Positions 1 through 6,789 of a stretch of 16,342 nucleotides of DNA are shown here, piece after piece (the stretch's first letter is position 1; each line of letters opens with the position of its first letter). The notes below the pieces were generated by a model, which saw nothing but the letters and a program-made list of their open reading frames with translations, made no database searches and was not told where the DNA came from. The position numbers were made by a program, and so were the translations under genes. Origin of the DNA: Anaerolinea thermophila (lineage in GTDB: Bacteria > Chloroflexota > Anaerolineae > Anaerolineales > Villigracilaceae); contig DYLB01000029.1 in the NCBI GenBank assembly GCA_020722305.1, forward strand, positions 1-16,342. The letters run 5' to 3'.

Positions 1-569
1 CTTGGTGTACTTCGTGTCCTTTGTGGATAAAGACCTTTTTGCAGTAGACTCTTCTCATGAATAATGTCGCACAGCAGGGGAAAATCGGTCTCTTTTTTGT
101 AGTAGAGCTGGAACAGGATCGCCGTCCGCCGCAGCCAGAAGTTATCCGATTGCCGCCACCTGGGGAGGTAATCCGCCCGCTCGCCGGGGTAGTGCTTGAA
201 GAGCGGGCCGCTGATATTGGAGGCCAGCGTGTCCACCGTATCCCACCAGGATTTGGTGACGATGAGCGATTCGACCGTGGCAACGAATCCCGGCGGGAGC
301 TTTTTGAGCGTCCGCTCAATCAGTCCGACGGCGCAATACTGGAATTCCCGCTCCGGCAGCGACCACAGGTCACGGGCGATGGCGTCCAGGTCGGAGGGTT
401 CCGGCAGGCCGCGCTCGGCGATGAAGGCTTTGGTCAGCCCGACCCGCCGGGGGGTCTTGATGCCCAGGTACTCGAACTGGCCGCGCATGTAGGCTTTCAT
501 CGGCCCGGCCTGGAACGGGTCGGCGTGCGGGGTCAGGTGGGCTTGCAGGGCGAGGGCGTAGGGGTGCAT
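1..569 (-). CDS. AlkD-like DNA alkylation repeat glycosylase, 3' end lost at repeat/window edge
   Basis: Reading the minus strand from ATG 569-567 gives 189 open codons to the window edge with no stop. The product resembles the HEAT-repeat DNA glycosylases of the AlkD family, which excise alkylated purines such as 7-methylguanine and 3-methyladenine. Visible landmarks are the N-terminal YMRGQFEYLGIKTP (27-40), SWWDTVD (107-113) and FWLRRTAILFQL (144-155). W109, D113 and R148 fall at the numbers of the catalytic residues I recall for Bacillus AlkD. From about residue 173 the reading frame enters a dispersed repeat (positions 11-51) and stops resembling the family; the expected FIxKAIGWALREY helix with the last catalytic Trp is absent. 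The gene is therefore truncated, or its end is an assembly chimera. It starts 3 nt after the HIT gene stop, so the two are probably cotranscribed. Family call is firm; functionality is doubtful. Confidence 0.85.
   Translation of the reverse strand, partial: MHPYALALQAHLTPHADPFQAGPMKAYMRGQFEYLGIKTPRRVGLTKAFIAERGLPEPSDLDAIARDLWSLPEREFQYCAVGLIERTLKKLPPGFVATVESLIVTKSWWDTVDTLASNISGPLFKHYPGERADYLPRWRQSDNFWLRRTAILFQLYYKKETDFPLLCDIIHEKSLLQKGLYPQRTRSTP
11..51 (-). repeat. 41-bp repeat, left copy (inverted relative to right end)
   Basis: Perfectly identical, in reverse orientation, to 16302-16342. It overlaps the 3' part of the alkD-like reading frame. Identity stops at base 52; bases 1-10 would correspond to sequence beyond the right edge. 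Confidence 0.95.
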
Positions 570-572
570 GGA

Positions 573-1067
573 TCATTCTTTCAGGGATTCCCAGGCCTCC
601 CGGACGCGGCGGTAGGTATCTGCGAGAGATTCGGGCAGGACACGGGTCTGGGACAGGGTGGACATGAAGTTGGTATCGCCACCCCAGCGCGGGACGATGT
701 GGATGTGGACGTGTTCCTCGATGCCCGCCCCGGCGGCCGCGCCGATGTTGGCCCCCATGTTGAAAGCCTGGGGGCGATAGACCCGGCGCAGCACGGCCAT
801 ACATTGAACCGTCAGTTCCATCATTTCGCTGCGGGTAGCCGGGTCCAGTTCTTCGAGAGTGGATTTGTGGATGAACGGCACGACCATCAGGTGGCCGCTG
901 GTGTAGGGGTAGCGATTGATGATGACGAAGGCGCGCTGGCCGCGCCAGACGACCAGGTTTTCGGGGCCGTCGGGCATGGGCTGAACGTTGCAGAAGACGC
1001 AGCCGTTTTCCTTGTTTTCGTGATTTTCGATGTAGGGCATTCGCCAGGGAGACCAGAGATGATCCAT
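573..1067 (-). CDS. HIT-family hydrolase, Ap4A phosphorylase-like
   Basis: A 164-residue cytoplasmic histidine-triad protein. The triad EEHVHIHIVPRW has the H-x-H-x-H-x-x form (H119, H121, H123), with H121 the expected nucleophile-type residue. The N-terminal LWSPWRMPYI and the phrase NRYPYTSGHLMVVP (51-64), plus PRWGGDTNF after the triad, match the Rv2613c-type diadenosine tetraphosphate phosphorylase subgroup better than Hint hydrolases. A CxxC pair (C23, C26) may bind zinc. The length is normal for the family. Start: ATG 1067-1065, with a weak GGTG a few bases upstream; a longer frame starting at 1080 is a shadow frame. The role is probably removal of dinucleoside polyphosphates, but substrate is not decided by sequence. 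It heads a two-gene unit with the alkD-like gene and is divergent from xseA, sharing a 106-nt intergenic region. Confidence 0.9.
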   Translation of the reverse strand: MDHLWSPWRMPYIENHENKENGCVFCNVQPMPDGPENLVVWRGQRAFVIINRYPYTSGHLMVVPFIHKSTLEELDPATRSEMMELTVQCMAVLRRVYRPQAFNMGANIGAAAGAGIEEHVHIHIVPRWGGDTNFMSTLSQTRVLPESLADTYRRVREAWESLKE

Positions 1068-1100
1068 TTTTCACCGTCATTCTAGCAGAGGGATGGGGGT

Positions 1101-1106
1101 ATTATA
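1101..1106 (-). promoter_or_regulatory. Putative -10 element for the HIT/alkD unit
   Basis: TATAAT on the minus strand, 33 nt before the HIT start codon. No good -35 hexamer is visible at 16-18 nt. The predicted leader is about 27 nt. The perfect hexamer and placement support it; activity is inferred. Confidence 0.5.
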
Positions 1107-1137
1107 CCCAGGTCGGCAGGCATCGCGAAACCGGTTG

Positions 1138-1166
1138 TTGACATCCAGCGGCAAGGCGGGTATCCT
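1138..1166 (+). promoter_or_regulatory. Strong sigma70-type promoter of xseA
   Basis: TTGACA (1138-1143), a 17-nt spacer, then TATCCT (1161-1166). The predicted transcription start is at about 1173-1174, that is, at the xseA start codon itself, implying a leaderless mRNA. Confidence 0.65.
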
Positions 1167-1173
1167 CGCGGTG

Positions 1174-2397
1174 ATGAACCAACTCTCGATGTTCACCAAT
1201 CCCGCCCGTTGGACGGTCGGCTCGCTGACCCGCTACATCCGCCGCGTGCTCGAAGGTGATTCGCTGCTCCAAGACGTGTGGGTCGAAGGCGAGCTTTCCA
1301 ATTTCTCCCGCCCGGCTTCGGGCCACCTGTATTTCACGCTCAAAGACAGTGAAGCCTCGCTCCGGGGCGTGATGTGGCGCAGCGACGCGGCCCGCCTGTC
1401 CCTGCCGCTCAAGGACGGCATGGCGGTCGAAGTGCATGGCAAGATCAGCGTCTACGAAGCCGGCGGGGCCTACCAACTCTACGCCGACCAGATCCGCCCG
1501 GTGGGGGAGGGGGCGCTCTACCAGGAGTTCCTGCGGCTCAAGGCCCTGCTCGAAGCCGAAGGGCTGTTCGACCCGGCCCGCAAACGCCCCATCCCGGAAT
1601 TGCCCAAGACGATCGGGATCGTGACTTCGGCTACGGGCGCGGCATTGCGGGACATGCTCAACACCCTGCGACGGCGTTACCCGCTGGCGAAAGTTATCCT
1701 GGCCCCCTCGCCGGTGCAGGGGGCCGAAGCGCCCCCCGGACTTGTGGCTGCCCTCTCGACCCTCAACCTGACCGTCCGCCCGGACGTGATCCTGATGGCC
1801 CGAGGCGGCGGCTCCATCGAAGACCTGTGGGCCTTCAACGACGAGCGGGTGGTGCGGGCGGTGGCGGCTTCGGCTGCGCCGGTCATTTCGGGGGTTGGGC
1901 ACGAGACGGATTTCACCCTGTGCGATTTCGCCGCCGACCTGCGCGCCCCCACGCCCACGGCCGCGGCCGAACTGGCCACCCCGGTCACGCTGGCCGACCT
2001 GGAAGCCTATTTGGTGGACACCTCCAACCGGCTGAACAATTTATGGCAATCCCAACAGGACTCCCGCCGCCGGGAGCTGTCGGCCCTGCGCGAGGGACTG
2101 CGTTTCTACTCGCCGCAGCGCCGCATCCAGTCCGAGCGCCAGCGGCTGGACGAGCTGTCCCGGCGGCTGGAGACCGGCTTGAAGCACCGGCTGGCCCTGC
2201 GCGCCACTGCGATGGGCGGCCTGTCCCGGCGGCTGGAGGCGCTGAACCCGCTCGCAGTGTTGCAGCGCGGCTACGCGATCCTGTCACGGCGGGATGACGG
2301 CCAACTGGTCAGCAGCCAGGCCCAGGTCCGGGCCGGAGACGGGCTGCGGGCGCGCGTCAGCGACGGCGAGTTCGAGGTCACGGTATCAGATTTATAG
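1174..2397 (+). CDS. xseA: Exodeoxyribonuclease VII large subunit
   Basis: A 407-residue catalytic subunit of exonuclease VII, which degrades single-stranded DNA from both ends to oligonucleotides. Order of parts: N-terminal OB-fold (about 13-110, with LTRYIRRVLEGDSLLQDVWVEGELSNF), catalytic core with RGGGSIEDLWAFNDE (210-224), GVGHETDFTLCD (240-251) and the RAPTPTAAAEL segment (257-267), then a helical coiled-coil arm and a C-terminal NPLAVLQRGYAIL motif. Somewhat shorter than the E. coli protein but complete. The frame is open further upstream (to 1093), but that extension has no family similarity and lies over the promoter. ATG 1174 fits the family N-terminus and the promoter spacing; ATG 1189 is a second choice. 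No Shine-Dalgarno is visible. The small subunit follows directly. Confidence 0.95.
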   Translation: MNQLSMFTNPARWTVGSLTRYIRRVLEGDSLLQDVWVEGELSNFSRPASGHLYFTLKDSEASLRGVMWRSDAARLSLPLKDGMAVEVHGKISVYEAGGAYQLYADQIRPVGEGALYQEFLRLKALLEAEGLFDPARKRPIPELPKTIGIVTSATGAALRDMLNTLRRRYPLAKVILAPSPVQGAEAPPGLVAALSTLNLTVRPDVILMARGGGSIEDLWAFNDERVVRAVAASAAPVISGVGHETDFTLCDFAADLRAPTPTAAAELATPVTLADLEAYLVDTSNRLNNLWQSQQDSRRRELSALREGLRFYSPQRRIQSERQRLDELSRRLETGLKHRLALRATAMGGLSRRLEALNPLAVLQRGYAILSRRDDGQLVSSQAQVRAGDGLRARVSDGEFEVTVSDL

Positions 2398-2407
2398 GAG
2401 GAGACTC

Positions 2408-2641
2408 ATGTCCAAGTCCACTTTGAAACCTGTAGAAGAATTATCGTATGAAGAGGCTTTTACCGAACTGGAAGGGATCGTTGCCATGCTGGAGGGCGAA
2501 CAGAAGGCGCTGGATGAGAGCCTGGCCCTGTTCGAGCGCGGCCAGGCGTTGATGCGCCGCTGCGCCGGTCTGCTGGAACAGGCCGACCTGAAAGTGCAGC
2601 AATTGACCGCCAACGGCCTGAATGATTTCACGGAAGCGTGA
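2408..2641 (+). CDS. xseB: Exodeoxyribonuclease VII small subunit
   Basis: A 77-residue small helical subunit of exonuclease VII, expected to coat the coiled-coil arm of XseA. The family core YEEAFTELEGIVAMLEGEQKALDESLALFERGQALMRRCAGLLEQADLKVQ is present, including the L-E-x-G...S...F..G pattern. Start ATG 2408 is fixed by a clear GGAGGAG at 2397-2403, which overlaps the xseA stop codon. A longer open frame to 2294 lies inside xseA and is not used. Ten nt separate the two genes, a standard xseA-xseB operon arrangement. Confidence 0.94.
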   Translation: MSKSTLKPVEELSYEEAFTELEGIVAMLEGEQKALDESLALFERGQALMRRCAGLLEQADLKVQQLTANGLNDFTEA

Positions 2642-2643
2642 GT

Positions 2644-3096
2644 ATGAACCTTGTCGGTATTTTCCAAAACCCGGTGCTGGTCAGCGCCCTGGTTGCCTGG
2701 AGTCTGGCCCAGATCTTGAAGATCCCGCTGGACTATCTTTCGACCCGGCGCTGGAACTGGGCTTTGTTGTTCAGCGCCGGGGGAATGCCCAGTTCGCATT
2801 CGGCGCTGGTCACAGGCGCGACCCATGCCATTGGCCTGTACGCCGGTTTCAACTCGCCGCTGTTCGGGTTGGCCGTGGCCGTGACGATGGTGATCGTTTA
2901 TGACGCCACGGGCATCCGCCGCCAGGCGGGCATCCAGGCCCAGAAGATCAACACGATGATAGACGAATTGCTGCGCGGCCATCCGGTCGGCGAGAAGCAG
3001 CTGCGCGAGGTGCTGGGGCATACGCCCCTGGAGGCCGCGGGGGGCATCTTGCTGGGTCTGGTGGTTTCACAGGCCTTATGGTATTTTTTCAGGTAG
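2644..3096 (+). CDS. Divergent PAP2 family / DUF212 (YuiD-like) membrane protein
   Basis: A 150-residue integral membrane protein of the DUF212 family, distant relatives of PAP2 acid phosphatases. Diagnostic motifs are FSAGGMPSSHSALVTG (43-58) and VYDATGIRRQAGIQAQ (85-100), followed by LLRGHPVGEKQLREVLGHTPLEAAGGILLG (109-138). Hydrophobic segments lie at about 10-28, 52-68, 72-86 and 131-148. Family members may act on lipid phosphates, but no substrate is established. ATG 2644 is preferred because GGAAG (7-nt spacing) lies upstream; a GTG at 2638 overlaps the xseB stop and is the alternative. The near-contact with xseB implies cotranscription. Confidence 0.9.
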   Translation: MNLVGIFQNPVLVSALVAWSLAQILKIPLDYLSTRRWNWALLFSAGGMPSSHSALVTGATHAIGLYAGFNSPLFGLAVAVTMVIVYDATGIRRQAGIQAQKINTMIDELLRGHPVGEKQLREVLGHTPLEAAGGILLGLVVSQALWYFFR

Positions 3097-3098
3097 CT

Positions 3099-3124
3099 CC
3101 TGGCGCAGATCAACCTTCGCCAGG
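3099..3124. other. Small hairpin between the DUF212 gene and the first lipoprotein gene
   Basis: CCTGGCG (3099-3105) and CGCCAGG (3118-3124) form a 7-bp perfect stem with a 12-nt loop. There is no T-run, so it is not a convincing terminator; it may be a processing or pausing site, or chance. Confidence 0.3.
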
Positions 3125-3138
3125 CGGTTGTAGATAGG

Positions 3139-3846
3139 ATGAAAGTCAAGATGACGAAGCGAACCTGCCTGCTGTGCGTTTTGGCGCTGCTGATGTTCGG
3201 GGCGGCTTGCAGTTCCTTGCCCGGCCAGCCTGCCGCGCCCACCCTGGGGTCCATCGAAGAAATCGTGAAGGCCACCGCCCAGGCCGCGGCCGCGCTGACC
3301 GAGACCGCCCGCCCAACCTCGACCGTTACCCCGTCGCCGACCGCCACCCGGCGGGGGTTCGGGCAGGAGACCGATACGCCCATGCCCACGGTCACTTTTT
3401 TCTACAAACTGCCCGATACGCTTACCCCGACGCCGACCAACACCTTCCCGGTGGTCGGGCCGGGAGGCGGCAGCGTCACCACCACGCCACTGCCGGTCAC
3501 CGATTGGCCCTCGTGGCAGTCCGGGACGGTCGTCGAAATGCCGCCTGGTTCCGGCGAGGGGATCGGCACGACCCGCATGTTCGACATCCTGGTCAACGTC
3601 AAGGTGCGCGTCGTGCGGCCCAACGGGGTCAAGCTGCGCGAAATCCCCAGCCTGACGGTGGGCAGCAAGAAAGTGCCGGTGGATACGATCCTGTACCTGA
3701 CCGGGCTGATGAACAAGAACAAGACGTGGAACTGGTTCTTCGTCAAAGTTCAGGCTCCGGACGGTAAATTGTACTGGGTCGGCGACCGCGAAGGCGAATC
3801 GTCCGACCCGACGATTGCCTTGGAGATCGTACCATGGCTGCAATGA
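3139..3846 (+). CDS. Lipoprotein with C-terminal SH3-like region
   Basis: A 235-residue predicted lipoprotein of unknown function. It has a basic start (MKVKMTKR), a hydrophobic stretch and a lipobox ending in C24 (MFGAAC). A Thr/Pro-rich spacer with the phrase TARPTSTVTPSPTATRR follows (about 50-75), then a low-complexity stretch. The C-terminal part (about 155-235) contains VRVVRPNGVKLREIPSLTVGS...DTILYLTG....WNWFFVKVQAPDGKLYWVGD, which has the rhythm of a bacterial SH3 domain; this is inference. ATG 3139 and ATG 3151 are both possible starts; both keep the lipobox. The stop overlaps the next lipoprotein start as ATGA, so the pair is translationally coupled. Confidence 0.75.
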   Translation: MKVKMTKRTCLLCVLALLMFGAACSSLPGQPAAPTLGSIEEIVKATAQAAAALTETARPTSTVTPSPTATRRGFGQETDTPMPTVTFFYKLPDTLTPTPTNTFPVVGPGGGSVTTTPLPVTDWPSWQSGTVVEMPPGSGEGIGTTRMFDILVNVKVRVVRPNGVKLREIPSLTVGSKKVPVDTILYLTGLMNKNKTWNWFFVKVQAPDGKLYWVGDREGESSDPTIALEIVPWLQ

Positions 3847-5057
3847 AACGCGTTCTTCCTCTTTTCCTGGCATTGGTCTTGCTCCTTTCCGCCTGCGGGC
3901 CGGGCAGCACACCCCGCCCGGATGCCACCGGCAGGCCGATGCCGGAGCCGGTGCTGCTCACGCCCGTGCCGACCCACCCGCTGCCGGCCACCGACTCGAC
4001 CGGATCGCCGCCCCCGACCTCCCCTGACAGGGAGCTGCCTGCGGTGGCCGCGGCAATCGAAATCCTGGCCAGGGATTTGGGCGTGCCGGAAGACCGGGTC
4101 ATCCTGGTGGACGTCCAACCGGCTGACTGGCCGGATTCCTGCCTGGGGTCCGCCGGTCCCGGCGAGATGTGCGCGGATGTCATCACGCCCGGCTACCGCG
4201 TCTTGCTGCGGGTGGGTGTGAGCGACTACGAATTCCACACCAATTCCGATGGGACTTCCGTCCGCCAGGCCGAGCGGATCACCCCGGGGCTGCCCGGCAG
4301 GGACCGCCCAGTGCTGGTCTGGGAGCTGGCTGTGGCCTACCACCGTGAGGGTGGGATTGCCGGTTTCTGTGACGATGTAAAGGTGTACCTGACGGGCTAT
4401 GCCCTCGTCGGTGATTGTACAGGTTCGAATACTGCGGTCCAATTGACCGCTTCGCAGTTGCAGCAGGTCTACGGCTGGTACGACAACACCGGCCCGATCG
4501 AATACTCCTACACCGACCCGGCCGTGGCGGACGCGATGACGATCACCCTGTCCATGCCGGGAAAGGGAAGCGAACCGGCAGGCGAGGAAACCATCCAGGC
4601 CATCCTCGAATTCTGCGCCGAATTGCTGGCCCAGCCTTCGCTCGACGAACAGGCTGACAAGTCTGCGCTCGAAGCTGCCGGGAACACCTTGCGGGAGTTC
4701 TTTACCGCTCTCTATGTCGGGGATTACGTCCTGGGGGCCAAACTCTACGGCGGCGACACCCAAATTTTGCAAGACTGGAACCCCGACATCCAGAATGACC
4801 TGCCTGCCTGGCTGGCGCGCGGCTGCAACCAGAACGGCCTGGTGTGCCTTTTACCGCGCAGCCTGACCTACATCGGCCCGGACGCGGACGGCGCGCTCCA
4901 GTTCGTGGTCGAGTTCAATAACCCCGACGGCACGCTCTTCCAGCGCGGTCCCTGCTGCGGCGAAGAGACCGGCCCGGTCGAATCCGCTTTCCTCTACCGG
5001 GTCGTGCAGCAGGATGACCTGTGGCTGGTGCTCGATTTGCCACCCTACGTGCCGTGA
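3843..5057 (+). CDS. Cysteine-containing multidomain lipoprotein, function unknown
   Basis: A 404-residue predicted lipoprotein: MKRVLPLFLALVLLLSAC gives a clean signal with lipidated C18, then a Thr/Pro spacer to about residue 60. A first domain (about 65-145) has W-P-D-S-C-L-G...E-M-C-A-D...T-P-G-Y-R-V...Y-E-F-H-T-N-S-D-G, a motif I recognise from uncharacterised Chloroflexota and cyanobacterial secreted proteins. A middle domain has the cysteines FCDDV and GDCTG. The C-terminal 120 residues (LREFFTALYVGDYVLGAKLYGG...DDLWLVLDLPPYVP) resemble NTF2-like/DUF4878 lipoprotein domains and include a CC pair. ATG 3843 overlaps the upstream stop as ATGA; ATG 3834 in the same frame is the alternative but gives a poorer signal peptide. 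It is the last gene before convergent murJ. Confidence 0.75.
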   Translation: MKRVLPLFLALVLLLSACGPGSTPRPDATGRPMPEPVLLTPVPTHPLPATDSTGSPPPTSPDRELPAVAAAIEILARDLGVPEDRVILVDVQPADWPDSCLGSAGPGEMCADVITPGYRVLLRVGVSDYEFHTNSDGTSVRQAERITPGLPGRDRPVLVWELAVAYHREGGIAGFCDDVKVYLTGYALVGDCTGSNTAVQLTASQLQQVYGWYDNTGPIEYSYTDPAVADAMTITLSMPGKGSEPAGEETIQAILEFCAELLAQPSLDEQADKSALEAAGNTLREFFTALYVGDYVLGAKLYGGDTQILQDWNPDIQNDLPAWLARGCNQNGLVCLLPRSLTYIGPDADGALQFVVEFNNPDGTLFQRGPCCGEETGPVESAFLYRVVQQDDLWLVLDLPPYVP

Positions 5058-5072
5058 ATCGGTCAAAGGTTG

Positions 5073-5118
5073 AAAGGTGAAAAGGTAACGATGAAGTGAC
5101 TGCTCACTTTTCACCTTT
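5073..5118. terminator. Bidirectional hairpin between convergent genes
   Basis: AAAGGTGAAAAG (5073-5084) and CTTTTCACCTTT (5107-5118) are a perfect 12-bp inverted repeat. A competing inner hairpin pairs AAGTGA (5094-5099) with TCACTT (5104-5109). It sits between the lipoprotein stop and murJ, and its right arm lies inside the last codons of murJ. Probably a shared terminator. Confidence 0.55.
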
Positions 5119-6699
5119 TACTTTCCGCTTTACAACTCCCATCACCATCTCAATTTCGGGGACTTTCAGGAACCACACGCTCAAGCCGTATACCAGACCC
5201 CCGATCGTCACCCCGCCCAGGCCTTCCACCCAGCGGTTCGGACTCACCCCGGCCTGCATCCAGACCATCAGGGCGAGCGCCATCCCCAGGGCGGCCATCG
5301 CCGACTTGCCGAAGCCGGTGGCGATCACCTCGCCGTTGATCCCGTTTAAGCGGCGGCGCATCAGCGCGAACAGGGCGGCCGCTTCGAGCGCGGTCGCCAG
5401 GGAATTGGCCAGGGCCAGGCCTCCATGCGGCATCCAACCGAGGCGCTCGAACCAGGCCGAAAAGACAAAGCTGAAGACCACGTTCAGTCCCATCGCCACC
5501 GTGCCGACGATGACCGGCGTCTTCGTGTCGTGTTGGGCGTAGAAGGCCCTGGTCAACACTTCCATGATCGAGTGACCCACCAGCCCGATGGCATACCAGA
5601 ACAAGGCCCAGGCTACCAATTGGGTCGTTTCGGGCGTGAACTCGCCTCGTTCGTAGAGCATCGCAACGAGCGGCTCGCGCAGCAAGACCAGTCCCACGCT
5701 GGCGGGGATGGCCAGCAGCAACATGCCCCGCAGCGCGGTCGCCAGGGCATTGCGCATCTCGTCTATTTTGCCGAGGGCGAACTGGGCCGAAAAGGTCGGC
5801 ATGGCCGCGATGGCGACCGACTGGGCAATCGCCGCCTGAGCCATCAACATCAACGCAAAGCCGTAATACAGGCCGGTGACGCTGCCTTCGGTCATTTGCG
5901 AGGCCAGCCAGTTATTGACCCAGAAATTGACTTGCACCACCGCTACGCCCAACAGCCGCGGTCCCATCAGGCGGATGACTTCGATGACGTTGGGATCGCG
6001 CAGGCCGAGGGTAAGCGTATAGCTGCTTCCCGCGCCGGCGGCAATTTTGACGAGCGAGGGGATTTGGACGGCGAGGTATAGTCCCGCGCCGATGACCGCG
6101 CCCCAGGCCAGACCGTAGATTCCCATCTGGGGGGAAAGCGCCAGCGCCCCGAAGATCAACCCGATCTGGTACATCGAGGGCGTCAACGCCGGGACGAGGA
6201 AGACCTGGTGGGCGTTGAGGATGCCGACCACCAGTCCGCCCAACCCGAATAAGACTGCCGAGACGAGCTGGATGCGCATCAGGTCAATCGTCAGGTTGAA
6301 GAGGCTGAAATCGTAGAAAAGGCCGGGAGCCAGCGCGTAGCGGATGATCTGCGGGGCGAACCAGGCCGCGATCACGGCCAGCAGGCTCAGGCTCAGGGTG
6401 AGCAGGTTGGCCACGCCGGAGGCCAGCCGCCAGGCCGAGTCCCGGTCGTTTTTGGCGAGGAATCCGGTAAAGGTGGGGATGAAGGCCGAGCCGAGCGCGC
6501 CGCCGGCGATCAGGTTGAAGAGCGTCTCCGAGACGCGGTTGGCGATCAGGAAAGCGTCCAGCAGATCGGTGGGGAAGGCCCGGGCTACGACGATGCCGCG
6601 CAGCAGCCCGGCCAACTGGCCGAGCAGGATGGCGGCCATCACCGTCCCGGCGGCGCGGGCGATCTGGCGGTTGGCGGAAGTGAGGCTGGGGGTGGTCAC
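5104..6699 (-). CDS. murJ: Lipid II flippase MurJ (MviN family)
   Basis: A 531-residue polytopic MOP-superfamily transporter that moves lipid II across the cytoplasmic membrane for peptidoglycan synthesis. The family signature lies near the N-terminus: GQLAGLLRGIVVARAFPTDLLDAFLIANRVSETLFNLIAGGALGSAFIPTFTGF (27-80). A second half starts around IRLMGPRLLGVAVVQVNFWVNNWLASQ. About 14 hydrophobic segments can be followed through the sequence, and the length is typical. The start is GTG 6699; no Shine-Dalgarno is visible and a TATAAT lies 9 nt upstream, so the mRNA may be leaderless. The last residues (VKRKVKGEK) are encoded by an intergenic hairpin repeat, which looks like a recently acquired tail. 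Divergent from the phospholipase D-like gene. Confidence 0.93.
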   Translation of the reverse strand: MTTPSLTSANRQIARAAGTVMAAILLGQLAGLLRGIVVARAFPTDLLDAFLIANRVSETLFNLIAGGALGSAFIPTFTGFLAKNDRDSAWRLASGVANLLTLSLSLLAVIAAWFAPQIIRYALAPGLFYDFSLFNLTIDLMRIQLVSAVLFGLGGLVVGILNAHQVFLVPALTPSMYQIGLIFGALALSPQMGIYGLAWGAVIGAGLYLAVQIPSLVKIAAGAGSSYTLTLGLRDPNVIEVIRLMGPRLLGVAVVQVNFWVNNWLASQMTEGSVTGLYYGFALMLMAQAAIAQSVAIAAMPTFSAQFALGKIDEMRNALATALRGMLLLAIPASVGLVLLREPLVAMLYERGEFTPETTQLVAWALFWYAIGLVGHSIMEVLTRAFYAQHDTKTPVIVGTVAMGLNVVFSFVFSAWFERLGWMPHGGLALANSLATALEAAALFALMRRRLNGINGEVIATGFGKSAMAALGMALALMVWMQAGVSPNRWVEGLGGVTIGGLVYGLSVWFLKVPEIEMVMGVVKRKVKGEK

Positions 6700-6707
6700 G
6701 AGAAGAG

Positions 6708-6713
6708 ATTATA
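6708..6713 (-). promoter_or_regulatory. Putative murJ -10 element
   Basis: TATAAT on the minus strand; the predicted transcript starts at about 6701, two bases before the GTG start codon. The -35 region (around 6731-6736) is poor. Confidence 0.45.
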
Positions 6714-6746
6714 AGCGAGAAAAAACCATCGAAAATCGAACAGGCG

Positions 6747-6755
6747 TGCTATAAT
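6747..6755 (+). promoter_or_regulatory. Extended -10 promoter of the phospholipase D-like gene
   Basis: TGCTATAAT is an extended -10 (TGn plus a perfect hexamer at 6750-6755), 34 nt before the start codon. No good -35 is visible. The 9-mer CGTGCTATA (6745-6753) recurs at the ATPase promoter at 10683-10691. Confidence 0.6.
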
Positions 6756-6789
6756 CGCTCCATTCCAAACCCAGCCTGGAGGAGAGCCG

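Noticed and set aside
57..1085. Long plus-strand frame over the left edge
   Set aside because: It lies antisense to the HIT and alkD-like genes, which have clear family motifs; the frame has no recognisable domain and is a high-GC shadow.
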